Assembly (NCBI RefSeq): GCF_052180215.1
Contig: NZ_CP197471.1
Coordinates: 2,762,001 to 2,826,000, forward strand
DNA length: 64,000 bases
Direction of reading: 5' to 3'
Origin: Pseudoneobacillus sp052180215
GTDB lineage: Bacteria > Bacillota > Bacilli > Bacillales > Cytobacillaceae
A program made the position numbers and the translations under genes. Below the pieces are notes generated by a model. The model was not told the origin of the DNA. It saw only the letters and a list, made by a program, of their open reading frames with translations, and did not search any database. Below, piece after piece: positions 1-8,180 of the stretch (position 1 is its first letter; each line of letters begins with the position of its first letter).

Positions 1-489
1 TAGCCAAGAACCTTGCCCGATGTTCACAGTACCTGCTAAATGCGCTCCTGGAGAGATGTGAACAAAATCTTCTATTATATTGTCATGGTCGATCGTAGCA
101 CCCGTATTAATGATGCATCCTTCCCCAATTTTGGTATTTGAATTAATCACCACACCTGCCATTATGACAGTCCCATTTCCCAACCAAACTTGTTCTCCAA
201 TAGTTGAATGGGGGTGAATTAATACGGGGATAGTTGCACCTTCCTCTTTAAGACGAGTTTGAATCTTTTCTCTTATACTATTATTTCCGATACCGACAAA
301 TATGTCCGAATTTCCAATAAAGTTAAAAGCATCATACGATTTACCTACAACTTCTAACCCTATTGATTTTTTGACACTTTCATTGTCATCTAGAAATGCA
401 ATGTCCTGCCACTTATTCATTTTTTTGGCAATATCAGCCACAACTTTTCCATGCCCACTTGCACCTATAATGAGAAGTTTATTTTTCAT
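1..489 (-). CDS. NeuD/PglD-type sugar O/N-acyltransferase, 3' end cut by window edge
   Basis: Reading from the ATG at 489 gives 163 residues and runs off the window. The N-terminus (MKNKLLIIGASGHGKVVADI) is the Rossmann-like nucleotide-binding fold of the NeuD/PglD/EpsM family. From about residue 90 it changes to left-handed beta-helix hexapeptide repeats, with turns such as GNGTVIMAGVVI, GKGCIINTGATIDHD and the HISPGAHLAGTV segment, which carries the usual catalytic His region. The family transfers acetyl from acetyl-CoA to a UDP-amino sugar or sialic acid. Its ATG overlaps the TGA of the upstream sugar transferase by 4 bp, so the two are translationally coupled. With the aminotransferase further upstream it resembles the bacillosamine route (PglE, PglD, PglC). 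The acceptor sugar is inferred, not shown. Confidence 0.85.
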   Translation of the reverse strand, partial: MKNKLLIIGASGHGKVVADIAKKMNKWQDIAFLDDNESVKKSIGLEVVGKSYDAFNFIGNSDIFVGIGNNSIREKIQTRLKEEGATIPVLIHPHSTIGEQVWLGNGTVIMAGVVINSNTKIGEGCIINTGATIDHDNIIEDFVHISPGAHLAGTVNIGQGSWL

Positions 490-1130
490 AATTCCATTCT
501 TTCCTTTTTGTTTCCCTTAAAAGGTTCCATGGTTGCTGCAGTCTCTGAATTAATCCCTTCTCTCATGAATACCTTTTTCAGAGTAGAAAATATGATGCTC
601 CAATCTCCAGTAAAACTAACATTATCAACATATTTTATATCGAGATTTAGCTTATCTTCCCAACTTATTAAATTTCTGCCACTTACTTGAGCAAGACCTG
701 ATAAACCGGGTCTAACTTCATGTCGTCGTTTTTGATAGTCATTATACAGCGGCAAATAACTTATTAATAATGGTCTAGGACCTATAATAGACATATCACC
801 TTTTAAAATATTAAATAGTTCCGGCAACTCATCAAGTGATGTAGAACGAAGAAATCTTCCAAATTTCGTTAGTCTAATACTATCAGGAAGTAATTCCCCT
901 TTTGCATCTCTTTTATCTGTCATCGTTCTAAATTTATACATCGTAAAAATCTTTTCATTAAATCCCAGTCTATCTTGTTTAAACAATACCGGGCTACCAA
1001 GCTTGAATCTTACTAGAATTGCAATTAAAAGAAGAATGGAACTAAGAACCATTATGGCAAGCAGTGACAGTATAAAATCCATCGGTCTTTTTATATACTT
1101 CCTATAGATAATTCCTTTTGAAGATTCCAT
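486..1130 (-). CDS. Priming sugar transferase (undecaprenyl-phosphate glycosylphosphotransferase, EpsL/PglC-like)
   Basis: This is a member of the bacterial sugar transferase family PF02397, about 214 residues, so the short monotopic PglC/EpsL type rather than the long WbaP type. One hydrophobic N-terminal segment (about residues 16-40) is followed by the family core: GSPVLFKQDRLG, FTMYKFRTM, LRSTSLDELPELFN (the catalytic Asp-Glu pair), GDMSIIGPRPLL and RPGLSGLAQVSGRN. It moves a phospho-sugar from a UDP-sugar to undecaprenyl phosphate at the inner membrane, the first step of glycan assembly. I start it at the ATG at 1130, because GGAGAG lies just upstream there; an in-frame ATG at 1142 would be part of that ribosome site. 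It overlaps the upstream aminotransferase and the downstream acyltransferase, so it is tightly coupled in the operon. Confidence 0.88.
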   Translation of the reverse strand: MESSKGIIYRKYIKRPMDFILSLLAIMVLSSILLLIAILVRFKLGSPVLFKQDRLGFNEKIFTMYKFRTMTDKRDAKGELLPDSIRLTKFGRFLRSTSLDELPELFNILKGDMSIIGPRPLLISYLPLYNDYQKRRHEVRPGLSGLAQVSGRNLISWEDKLNLDIKYVDNVSFTGDWSIIFSTLKKVFMREGINSETAATMEPFKGNKKERMEL

Positions 1131-2245
1131 GATTCTCTCCATAAACTTTTAATTATTTCGACAACTTCCTTTAAATCTTCATCTGTCATTTTTGTATCTG
1201 ATGGCAAACAAACACCATTCTCAAACAATTTCTCCGAAACATCAGTACCTATAAAATCGTATTTCTCAAAGTATGGCTGCAAATGCATTGGCTTCCATAA
1301 TGGTCTTGACTCGATATTTTCTTTTTCAAGTGCTTCCATTATATCGATTGGTCTTACTCCACCTGTTAAAGTCAAACTACTTAACCAATAATTGGGTTGA
1401 TTCCATTCATTGGTAGGCATAAATTTGATGCCTTCCAGTGAGCTTAACTCTTTCTTATAAAATTCAAAAATGGCTTTCTTTTTTTCTACTCTTTTCTCTA
1501 GAACCTTTAATTGCCCTCTGCCTATCCCAGCTACTATATTACTCATACGATAATTAAATCCTAATTCACTGTGCTGATAGTGTCTTGCTTGGTCTCTACT
1601 TTGTGTTGCCCAAAATCTTACCTTTGTAATTCTTTCGGAATCATCGGAAACCAACATACCTCCACCAGAAGTGGTAATGATCTTATTTCCATTAAAAGAA
1701 AAAATGCCATAATCACCAAAAGTACCTGTATGTTTCCCCTTGTAATAAGTACCTAAAGACTCAGCAGCATCTTCTATCAACACAGTATTATACCTATTAC
1801 ACAGTTCAACGATCTTGTCCATATTGCAAGATAAACCATATAAATGGACTACAATAACCGCCTTTACTTCCGGATACTTTTGAAAGGCTTCTTCTAATGC
1901 ATTAGGACACATATTCCAACTTTCATTATCGCTGTCTATAAATACTGGAATGGCATTTTGATAAATGATTGGATTGGCTGTTGCAGAGAAGGTAAGCGAT
2001 TGACAAAATACAATATCGCCTTCTCCTACTCCTGCAGCTCTAAGGGCCATGTGTATGGCTGCAGTGCCAGAACTTAAGGCTGCAGCAGCTTTAGAACCAA
2101 CTTTTTCTGCAAGTTCATTTTCAAACTCATTGACATTTTTACCAAGTGGGGCAATCCAATTTGTATCAAATGCTTCTTTTATATAATGCATCTCATAGCC
2201 TTCATCACTTAAATGGGGTGATGAGAGGAAAATTCGGTCTCTCAT
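1091..2245 (-). CDS. DegT/DnrJ/EryC1/StrS-family PLP aminotransferase (EpsN/PglE-like)
   Basis: 384 residues, the normal length for sugar aminotransferases of fold-type I. Family features in order: SSPHLSDEGYEMHYIKEAFDTNW at the N-terminus, the PLP-binding region around SSGTAAIHMAL, the Asp of VLIEDAAESLG that contacts the pyridine nitrogen, and the Schiff-base lysine in FSFNGNKIITTSGGG. The C-terminal half has the typical RPLWKPMHLQP substrate segment. Enzymes of this group convert a 4-keto UDP-sugar to the 4-amino sugar using glutamate. The gene lies between galU and the priming transferase, and its end overlaps the next start. A 4,6-dehydratase is expected outside the window, beyond position 1; no such gene is seen here. 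B. subtilis EpsN is the nearest functional relative I recognise. Confidence 0.88.
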   Translation of the reverse strand: MRDRIFLSSPHLSDEGYEMHYIKEAFDTNWIAPLGKNVNEFENELAEKVGSKAAAALSSGTAAIHMALRAAGVGEGDIVFCQSLTFSATANPIIYQNAIPVFIDSDNESWNMCPNALEEAFQKYPEVKAVIVVHLYGLSCNMDKIVELCNRYNTVLIEDAAESLGTYYKGKHTGTFGDYGIFSFNGNKIITTSGGGMLVSDDSERITKVRFWATQSRDQARHYQHSELGFNYRMSNIVAGIGRGQLKVLEKRVEKKKAIFEFYKKELSSLEGIKFMPTNEWNQPNYWLSSLTLTGGVRPIDIMEALEKENIESRPLWKPMHLQPYFEKYDFIGTDVSEKLFENGVCLPSDTKMTDEDLKEVVEIIKSLWRESWNLQKELSIGSI

Positions 2246-2288
2246 TCCTTATCACTTCCCTCCTTTTAAAAATAAATTTTTTAGTTGC

Positions 2289-3176
2289 TTAAGAATTTTG
2301 CAATGTATAATTTTTAAGAGTCTCTGTTAAATACTCTAGCAACTCGTGATTTATCTCATCATTCTGCAAAGCAAACTCAATCGTTGTCTTTACAAACCCC
2401 AACTTCTCCCCAACATCGAACCGTTTACCTTCAAAATCATAAGCAAACACACGTTGAATTTGATTCAGTTGCTGAATGGCATCAGTAAGCTGAATCTCTC
2501 CTCCAGCGCCGGTTTGTTGTTTTTCAAGAAACATAAAGATTTCAGGAGTAAGAATATACCTACCCATAATCGCTAAGTTAGAAGGGGCAGTTCCTTGCTT
2601 AGGTTTTTCAACAAAGTAATTTACTTGATACCTTCGACCATCTTGTGCAGCAGGATCAATAATGCCGTATCTGTGAGTTTCTCCATCAGGAACGGTTTGA
2701 ACGCCGATTACCGAAGACCGAGTATCTTCATATATATTCATTAATTGCCTCAAACATGGAGTATCGCTCTGGACTATGTCATCACCTAACAGGACTGCAA
2801 ATGGCTCATTTCCAATAAAGTTTCTTGCACACCAAACAGCATGCCCTAAGCCTTTTGGCTCCTTTTGCCTTATATAATGGATATCTGCAAGATTAGTGGA
2901 ATAACGAACTTTATCTAGCAACTCTGTTTTTCCTTTATCAAGTAGGTTTTGTTCAAGTTCATGAGCAAAATCAAAATGATCCTCGATCGCTCTCTTTCCT
3001 TTTCCAGTAACAATAATAATATCTTCAATACCCGAAGCGATTGCTTCTTCGACAATGTATTGGATCGTTGGTTTATCAACGATCGGCAGCATTTCTTTTG
3101 GCATTGCTTTCGTTGCTGGTAAAAATCTAGTTCCTAACCCAGCTGCGGGTATAATTGCTTTTCGTACTTTTTTCAA
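2289..3176 (-). CDS. galU: UTP-glucose-1-phosphate uridylyltransferase (GalU/GtaB)
   Basis: 295 residues, full length for the family. The nucleotidyltransferase signature is at the N-terminus (KAIIPAAGLGTRFLPATKAMPKEMLP), followed by VDKPTIQYIVEEA, the nucleotide and metal segment FAVLLGDDIVQ and the sugar-binding VEKPKQG. It makes UDP-glucose from UTP and glucose-1-phosphate for glycolipid, teichoic-acid and exopolysaccharide synthesis. The start is a TTG, chosen because GGAGG sits at the right distance just before it. It heads the run of glycan genes reading towards position 1, with a 43 bp gap to the aminotransferase. Its leader contains a perfect 17-bp inverted repeat. Confidence 0.95.
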   Translation of the reverse strand: MKKVRKAIIPAAGLGTRFLPATKAMPKEMLPIVDKPTIQYIVEEAIASGIEDIIIVTGKGKRAIEDHFDFAHELEQNLLDKGKTELLDKVRYSTNLADIHYIRQKEPKGLGHAVWCARNFIGNEPFAVLLGDDIVQSDTPCLRQLMNIYEDTRSSVIGVQTVPDGETHRYGIIDPAAQDGRRYQVNYFVEKPKQGTAPSNLAIMGRYILTPEIFMFLEKQQTGAGGEIQLTDAIQQLNQIQRVFAYDFEGKRFDVGEKLGFVKTTIEFALQNDEINHELLEYLTETLKNYTLQNS

Positions 3177-3223
3177 TTTATTTCCTCCTCAAAAATTCCC
3201 ATTCGGAAAACTAAAATCCGAAA

Positions 3224-3280
3224 ATAAATATCTAGTAAAAAAATAGGTTTTACGAACCATTTCTTTTACTAGATATTTAT
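3224..3280. repeat. Perfect 17-bp inverted repeat upstream of galU
   Basis: Arms 3224-3240 (ATAAATATCTAGTAAAA) and 3264-3280 are exact reverse complements separated by 23 bp. The loop itself can pair further around GGTT/AACC, giving an even longer hairpin. It lies 48 bases upstream of the galU TTG on the transcribed strand. There is no T-run after either arm, so it is not a standard intrinsic terminator. It could be an mRNA-stabilising leader hairpin, an operator or the trace of a small mobile element; the sequence does not decide. Confidence 0.8.
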
Positions 3281-3885
3281 AAACAAAGGTATAATTAAAA
3301 ATTGGGCATCTAACCCACCCTCACACCACACTATTGACAACAAGCGTCTAAGGAAGATTTTATTAAATACATTCCCACAGCATAGCCGAGTGCCTCCAGT
3401 GATAACGACTAGGAGACATCGCCGGTCAGATAAATACCTGACTTCATATTGTCTGATGGAGTTCAATAGTTGGATTCATTTTCGTTTACCTTTCAGTTCT
3501 ATAAAAAGAACAATCACACAAAAAAATATAGACATTATTAAAGATTATTCTATTTTTATTAATTAACGTTCCTTATAAGGTTTAGTAATTTCTATATAAC
3601 GAACGAAACATTTTGAAAATTTATCTACAAAACCTTTACTGGAGCAGTAGTCAACTGAAGTTGACAAAGATTTAATTTCAAAAGGAATGTTACGTTTATA
3701 CAGATTAAAAGTATTCGTTCGTTGTTTGTTCCATATAAAGAACAAATGTATACTTATAAATTATCATCATCTTTATATACTGTCAATCCATTTTCCAAAT
3801 AAAAAAATTCTTTTTACCAGGAAATTGGAACTATAATAAAATTAGAAAAACCCCTAGGTTTCCCTAGAGGTCTAGTACAAATGTG
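3281..3885. other. 605-bp intergenic region with a GC-richer hairpin-rich island, no convincing gene
   Basis: Positions 3300-3475 are visibly richer in G and C than the AT-rich flanks. Read on the minus strand they can form several short hairpins (GTCAG/CTGAC, CTCC/GGAG, GGGTTAGATGCCC). The only open frames here are about 60 codons, lack good ribosome sites and match nothing I recognise. Positions 3480-3845 are very AT-rich with no visible gene. The island could be a structured RNA leader of galU or the decayed end of a mobile element (for example IS200/IS605 type); neither is shown. Confidence 0.4.
3846..3870 (-). terminator. Intrinsic terminator after tatC
   Basis: A 7-bp stem (arms 3851-3857 and 3864-3870, one G-T pair) is followed on the minus strand by a run of five T. 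It lies 16 bases past the tatC stop. Confidence 0.75.
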
Positions 3886-4638
3886 CTATTCCATTTCAAT
3901 TGGATCTTGATTCTCTTCCCACTCTTTTTCTTTCTTCAATTTACGTCTGTACACAAACTTCGATAAGTTTATACTAATCTCATATAGAAGTAAAAGTGGT
4001 AGTGTTACTAAAAAGTCTGACATAAAATCTGGCGGGGTTATGATAACCGCAATAACAATTAGAACAAAATAAGCATACTTACGAATCTTCGATAAGACGT
4101 AAGGATTAATGATCCCTAATGATGTAAGGAACATGACGACTACAGGTAACTCAAAAAGTACACCAAACGGTAAAGTCATATTCATCACAAAACGGAAGTA
4201 TTTATCAGCTGTAAAGTTGGTGACAAGCATATCTCCACTTAGGTTCATTAAAAAGTTTAATACCATTGGCATAATAATAAAGTAACCAAAAGCTAATCCT
4301 ACAATAAATAAAATAAATAATGCCGGAATATAGGATAATGTTACTTTTCTTTCATTTGATCTAAGAGCAGGTTTGACAAACAACCATATTTGAAGCGCGA
4401 GTACAGGTATTGTACCTGCTATCGCCACTAATGTGGCCAGCATAAAATAAATCCAAACAATATCACTTGGTCCTAATGCAATTAATTTAACATCTAAGTC
4501 TTGGACAAACCAGTTATAAATGTCTTTAACATAAATAAAGCCGAAAACAAAAAAGGCAATAAATGCCACAACGGTGAAAATTAACCGTTTTCGTAATTCT
4601 TCTAAATGATCAACTAAATGTAATTCTTTATCTTCCAT
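3886..4638 (-). CDS. tatC: Twin-arginine translocase subunit TatC
   Basis: 250 residues. It begins with the cytosolic segment typical of TatC (LVDHLEELRKRLIF), followed by six predicted membrane helices. The internal motif FELPVVVMFLTSLGI has the Phe-Glu-Leu-Pro pattern that includes the conserved membrane Glu. TatC recognises the twin-arginine signal peptide and nucleates the translocase with TatA. The C-terminus is charged and cytosolic (RRKLKKEKEWEENQ). It is the second gene of a two-gene tatA-tatC operon, the minimal two-component type used by Gram-positives, and a terminator hairpin stands between the two genes. Confidence 0.95.
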   Translation of the reverse strand: MEDKELHLVDHLEELRKRLIFTVVAFIAFFVFGFIYVKDIYNWFVQDLDVKLIALGPSDIVWIYFMLATLVAIAGTIPVLALQIWLFVKPALRSNERKVTLSYIPALFILFIVGLAFGYFIIMPMVLNFLMNLSGDMLVTNFTADKYFRFVMNMTLPFGVLFELPVVVMFLTSLGIINPYVLSKIRKYAYFVLIVIAVIITPPDFMSDFLVTLPLLLLYEISINLSKFVYRRKLKKEKEWEENQDPIEME

Positions 4639-4682
4639 ATAATACCCCTACTAGCTCAGGTTCACTCTGAGTTTATTTCAAG

Positions 4683-4715
4683 AAAAAAGGTGCAAGAAGG
4701 AATCTCTTACACCTT
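4683..4715 (-). terminator. Intrinsic terminator between tatA and tatC
   Basis: An 11-bp stem (arms 4687-4697 and 4705-4715, one G-T pair) is followed by T-rich sequence on the minus strand. It starts at the tatA stop and lies before tatC. It would let most transcripts stop after tatA, giving the excess of TatA over TatC that the translocase needs. Confidence 0.75.
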
Positions 4716-4908
4716 ATTTTGTCACTTTTTTCTTTTCTTCTTCGATTTCCTGCATTACATCGCTTGTTAAATCACGAGTAGACTTTTTAAATTCACGAAG
4801 CGTTTCACCCATTGCTTTACCAATTTCAGGTAGCTTCTTTGGTCCGAATATAATTAAAGCTAAAACTAATATTAAAATTAATCCAGGTACTCCGATATTT
4901 GATAACAT
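4714..4908 (-). CDS. tatA: Twin-arginine translocase subunit TatA
   Basis: 64 residues. It has the canonical layout: a short N-terminal membrane helix (residues about 5-21, GVPGLILILVLALIIFGPKK with the FGP hinge), an amphipathic helix (LPEIGKAMGETLREFKKS) and a short charged tail. TatA oligomers form the transport path for folded proteins. An AAGGGGA ribosome site lies just upstream of the ATG. Which of the Bacillus TatA paralogues (Ad, Ay, Ac) it corresponds to cannot be told from the sequence; the partner TatC is immediately downstream. Confidence 0.95.
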   Translation of the reverse strand: MLSNIGVPGLILILVLALIIFGPKKLPEIGKAMGETLREFKKSTRDLTSDVMQEIEEEKKKVTK

Positions 4909-5180
4909 AGGTACATCCCCTTTAATAAGTGGTTATTTCTACTACGATTATAGTACTTTCACATTCAGAATGGATGAATTCAGGCAATTGTTCATAAGAA
5001 TGTCATAAATACTAAAAATAAACGACTTTATTTGACGTTTCCATTCTAACATATTTTAGAGTGGATTTGTCCAGTAAGATTTAATAAATTCGACAAGAAT
5101 CGATTTTTGGTTTTAAACATTTATAGCATTTCCATTATTTCCTACATTTATTATTAAAACGTCTCCTAGCACAGACTGTT

Positions 5181-5912
5181 TTAGGAAGCTATTTTTTTCT
5201 TCTCAATTTCACTGACAATGATTTCTCTTACTTCTAACCCTAATTCTTTTATATCCTTCTCACTATGAATATGGCTAACAACCGGATGACCGATAATGAC
5301 CTTTACTTTAGCAGGTTTAATAAGACGATTATTTTTCTCAAATATATCTGATGTTCCTATAATGGAGATCGGAACAATCGGAACTTTTGCATCAACTGCC
5401 ATACGAAATCCACCGCTTTTAAAATGTTTGACTAAACCACCTTTGCTTCTTGTACCTTCAGGAAAAATTACCAGTGAGTGGCCTTTTTTTAAAAGTCTTA
5501 CTGCATCTCGAATCGCTTTCGTGGATTGACTTCGGTCTTTTCTATTTATGAATACACAATTCATAACTTCCATCCAGCTTGAAAGAATAGGAACTTTCTT
5601 AACTTCTATTTTTGATACAAACCCGAATGGCTTTTCAATAGCAGCAAGTAGAACAGGTATATCAAAATCCCCTTCATGATTACTAATAAAAATAACCGGA
5701 CCTTCCGGAATTCGATCTTGGCCCTCTACTGAAATCGTTGAACCTGTTAATTTCATCATAACCTTTGACCATTGTTTTGGTATTCGATGAATGATTTGAT
5801 CTCTCTTCACTACTTCCATTCTTCGATTCAATTTTTTCATCGAACCCAGCTTAGGTAAATTATAAATTAGGAATCCTGCCAAATATAAAAAACAAATAAC
5901 TAATCGAAACAC
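5181..5912 (-). CDS. 1-acyl-glycerol-3-phosphate acyltransferase (PlsC family)
   Basis: 243 residues with one N-terminal hydrophobic anchor. The catalytic HX4D motif is NHEGDFD (His79, Asp84), followed by KIEVKKVPILSSW, the second block FINRKDR, the third FPEGTRSKGG and the fourth VPIVPISIIGT. All four acyltransferase blocks are present in order. The expected reaction is acylation of lysophosphatidate at sn-2 in phospholipid synthesis. The start is GTG with GGGGAG upstream. It stands alone between tatA and dfrA on the same strand. B. subtilis has more than one protein of this family, so the exact acceptor is not certain. Confidence 0.85.
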   Translation of the reverse strand: MFRLVICFLYLAGFLIYNLPKLGSMKKLNRRMEVVKRDQIIHRIPKQWSKVMMKLTGSTISVEGQDRIPEGPVIFISNHEGDFDIPVLLAAIEKPFGFVSKIEVKKVPILSSWMEVMNCVFINRKDRSQSTKAIRDAVRLLKKGHSLVIFPEGTRSKGGLVKHFKSGGFRMAVDAKVPIVPISIIGTSDIFEKNNRLIKPAKVKVIIGHPVVSHIHSEKDIKELGLEVREIIVSEIEKKKIAS

Positions 5913-5954
5913 AACTTACTCCCCTTTGGATATGTATTTCTCTGTAGATTTAGA

Positions 5955-5979
5955 AGAAAAACAGCTGAAGCTTCAGCTG
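5955..5979 (-). terminator. Intrinsic terminator after dfrA
   Basis: The perfect 18-bp palindrome CAGCTGAAGCTTCAGCTG (5962-5979) is followed on the minus strand by TTTTTC. It lies one base past the dfrA stop. Confidence 0.8.
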
Positions 5980-5980
5980 C

Positions 5981-6466
5981 TTAACGTTTGTGGTATATTA
6001 AAAATTCATAATGATAAGGGTTCTTCTCATCTTGAATTCCTCTTTCTTTTGATACAAGTTCAAAATCATTTAATGAAAACTCTGGAAAAAACGTATCACC
6101 TTCAAATTCATCATAAATCATTGTTAAATAAAGGCGATCAACAACAGGGAGCAGTTCTCGAAAAATTTCAGCTCCGCCGATGACAAAAACTTCCTCATCT
6201 TTTGATTCACAATAAGATATGAATTCATCTAGAGAGTAGAACATAGTACAGCCATCGCACTCATATTCTTTATTCCGGGTGATAACTATATTTTCTCGCC
6301 CTGGAAGAAGTCTACCAATTGATTCATGCGTTTTTCTTCCCATTGCAACTGGATGTCCCATTGTGACTCGTTTAAAAAATTTTAAATCCTCGGGTAAATG
6401 CCATGGTAATTGATTATTTTTTCCAATCACACGATTTTCGTCCATTGCCCAAACAAAAGAAATCAT
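5981..6466 (-). CDS. dfrA: Dihydrofolate reductase
   Basis: 161 residues, full length. Motifs in order: MISFVWAMDENRVIGKNNQLPWHLPEDLKFF, with the acidic active-site residue after LP; the NADPH-binding VAMGRKTHESIGRLLPGR; and the second nucleotide loop VFVIGGAEIF. It reduces dihydrofolate to tetrahydrofolate with NADPH. Its start overlaps the thyA stop by 4 bp, the classic thyA-dfrA pair. ThyA oxidises methylene-THF to DHF and DfrA regenerates THF, so coupling is functional. A terminator follows directly. Confidence 0.96.
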   Translation of the reverse strand: MISFVWAMDENRVIGKNNQLPWHLPEDLKFFKRVTMGHPVAMGRKTHESIGRLLPGRENIVITRNKEYECDGCTMFYSLDEFISYCESKDEEVFVIGGAEIFRELLPVVDRLYLTMIYDEFEGDTFFPEFSLNDFELVSKERGIQDEKNPYHYEFLIYHKR

Positions 6467-7257
6467 ACACTCACGACTCCTTTAATATGTGGGTGTGGAT
6501 CATAATTTTCTAATGTGAAGTCTTCATATTTAAAATTGAAGATATCATTCACTTCTGGATTGATAGTAAGTTTGGGTAATACTCGTGGTTCTCTGCTCAT
6601 TTGTAGTTTAACCTGTTCAAGATGATTTTGATAAATATGGACATCACCAAAGGTATGAATAAACTCACCTGGCTCTAACCCACAAACATGAGCTACCATA
6701 TACGTAAGCAATGCATAGGATGCAATATTAAATGGAACTCCAAGAAAAACATCAGCTGATCTTTGATATAACTGACATGATAATTTACCATTCGCTACAT
6801 AAAACTGAAAAAGACAATGACAAGGCGGTAGAGCCATCTTATCAATTTCACCAACATTCCAAGCATTTACTAATAAACGACGTGAGTCAGGGTTTGTCTT
6901 AATTTGCTCTATTAACTGACTAATTTGATCAACGGTTTCTCCATCTGCACTAGTCCAAGAACGCCATTGGTGACCATAGACAGGACCAAGATTTCCCTCT
7001 TCATCGGCCCACTCATTCCAAATTCTTACTCCATTATCTTGTAAATATTTTATGTTTGTATCTCCAGTTAAAAACCAAAGAAGCTCATGAATAATTGATC
7101 TTAGATGGAGTTTTTTTGTTGTTAATAAAGGAAATCCTTCAGCTAAATCAAAGCGCATTTGATAGCCAAATGTACTAATCGTCCCTGTACCAGTACGATC
7201 AGTTTTAACTGTTCCGTTTTCTAAAACATGTTTACATAAATCGAGATATTGTTTCAA
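6463..7257 (-). CDS. thyA: Thymidylate synthase (ThyA type)
   Basis: 264 residues when started at the TTG at 7257, which has AAGGATG just upstream and gives exactly the length of B. subtilis ThyB; an upstream in-frame ATG at 7302 would add 15 unsupported residues. Motifs: DRTGTGTISTFGYQMRF (phosphate-binding Arg), ELLWFLTGDTN, the catalytic Cys in LPPCHCLFQFYV, and RSADVFLGVPFNIASYALL. It methylates dUMP to dTMP using methylene-THF. This is the conserved short form, not the larger phage-related ThyA. It is the first gene of the thyA-dfrA operon. Confidence 0.96.
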   Translation of the reverse strand: MKQYLDLCKHVLENGTVKTDRTGTGTISTFGYQMRFDLAEGFPLLTTKKLHLRSIIHELLWFLTGDTNIKYLQDNGVRIWNEWADEEGNLGPVYGHQWRSWTSADGETVDQISQLIEQIKTNPDSRRLLVNAWNVGEIDKMALPPCHCLFQFYVANGKLSCQLYQRSADVFLGVPFNIASYALLTYMVAHVCGLEPGEFIHTFGDVHIYQNHLEQVKLQMSREPRVLPKLTINPEVNDIFNFKYEDFTLENYDPHPHIKGVVSV

Positions 7258-7390
7258 AAAAATCCACATCCTTCGTAAAACTCTTAATGAACATTTTACC
7301 ACGAAACAACTAAAGATGCTTTTACCTTTCTATAGAAATTAGGATATGTATAAAAATTGTCGAATTGTTGTTCTTTAAATCGAACGTTTA

Positions 7391-7410
7391 ATGTATTATA
7401 ATTAATACAT
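7391..7410. promoter_or_regulatory. Palindrome with an embedded TATAAT upstream of the acidic-protein gene
   Basis: ATGTATTATAATTAATACAT has 8-bp perfect arms (7391-7398 and 7403-7410) around a 4-bp centre, and it contains TATAAT on both strands (7396-7401 on the plus strand). It could be a promoter with an overlapping operator between thyA (minus) and the acidic-protein gene (plus). No clear -35 could be fixed for either direction. Confidence 0.35.
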
Positions 7411-7503
7411 ATTTGTTTTGACATAATGATTTTTCCATAAAAACAACTAACAGTAAATGTTCTATATATAGTTCTATTTATGAGTATAGGGAGTGATTAT
7501 ACA

Positions 7504-8160
7504 ATGTCCGAAAAATTATATAGAAGACCTATGGTTATGAGTCATAGTGCAATTAGATTTGAAACTTCCCAAAGTATAAATACAAGCATTATGGAAATGG
7601 AAACAGAATCTGACCAAGATATCTGTGGTGAAGATTCAACTTTGTTTGATTTTAACTTAGCATCAGATAATAGTGATTATAACGAAGCAGAAAATTCTAA
7701 CGGAGTAGCCCTTTTTGGCAGCGATAATGAGCAAGAAGGTGCTACCTGTGGGGAAGAAACAGGTGAGGGTAGTGATGATGGTACAGTTGACGGTATTATA
7801 ATTAATGACGATAACACTAACAATGAAGAAAATTCAACCAGTGATGACACTATAATAGATCTTGATAGTACTACCAATAATGAGGACAGTAATTCCAATG
7901 AAGACACTACTGACAGTAATGATAGCTCCACCGAAGATGTATCTTCTGAAAATTCCTCTGGAAGTAATGACAGTATTAATTTAAACGACAGTAGTTCTAA
8001 TGAAGGTACTAATACTAATGATAACAGCTCTGTTGATACTGAAACCGAAGAATCTACTTCAAACGATGATATCATTATTGTTGAAGACAATAATGATAAT
8101 GATACTAAAAATGAGAATGGCACTACTAATAATGATGTCAGTAATACAGAAGGTAAATAG
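7504..8160 (+). CDS. Acidic Asp/Asn/Ser/Thr-rich low-complexity protein, unknown function
   Basis: 218 residues from the ATG at 7504, which follows AGGGAGTG at the right spacing; an in-frame ATG at 7480 has no ribosome site. The first 30 or so residues (MSEKLYRRPMVMSHSAIRFE and a few more) look like a normal, possibly conserved head or leader segment. From about residue 30 it is strongly acidic, and from about residue 90 almost only Asp, Asn, Ser, Thr and Glu in irregular short repeats (DDNTNNEENS, TTNNEDSNSNED). There is no signal peptide, membrane segment or LPXTG. It converges on an ABC exporter gene and shares a terminator with it. Candidates are an exported or matrix protein, or a RiPP-like precursor with a head domain; both are inference. 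I do not recognise the family. Confidence 0.7.
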   Translation: MSEKLYRRPMVMSHSAIRFETSQSINTSIMEMETESDQDICGEDSTLFDFNLASDNSDYNEAENSNGVALFGSDNEQEGATCGEETGEGSDDGTVDGIIINDDNTNNEENSTSDDTIIDLDSTTNNEDSNSNEDTTDSNDSSTEDVSSENSSGSNDSINLNDSSSNEGTNTNDNSSVDTETEESTSNDDIIIVEDNNDNDTKNENGTTNNDVSNTEGK

Positions 8161-8180
8161 TATCTCAATTTAAGAATTTT

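Noticed and set aside
3563..3745. 60-codon minus-strand frame in the galU upstream region
   Set aside because: No good ribosome site and no recognisable sequence; AT-rich surroundings make a frame of this size likely by chance.
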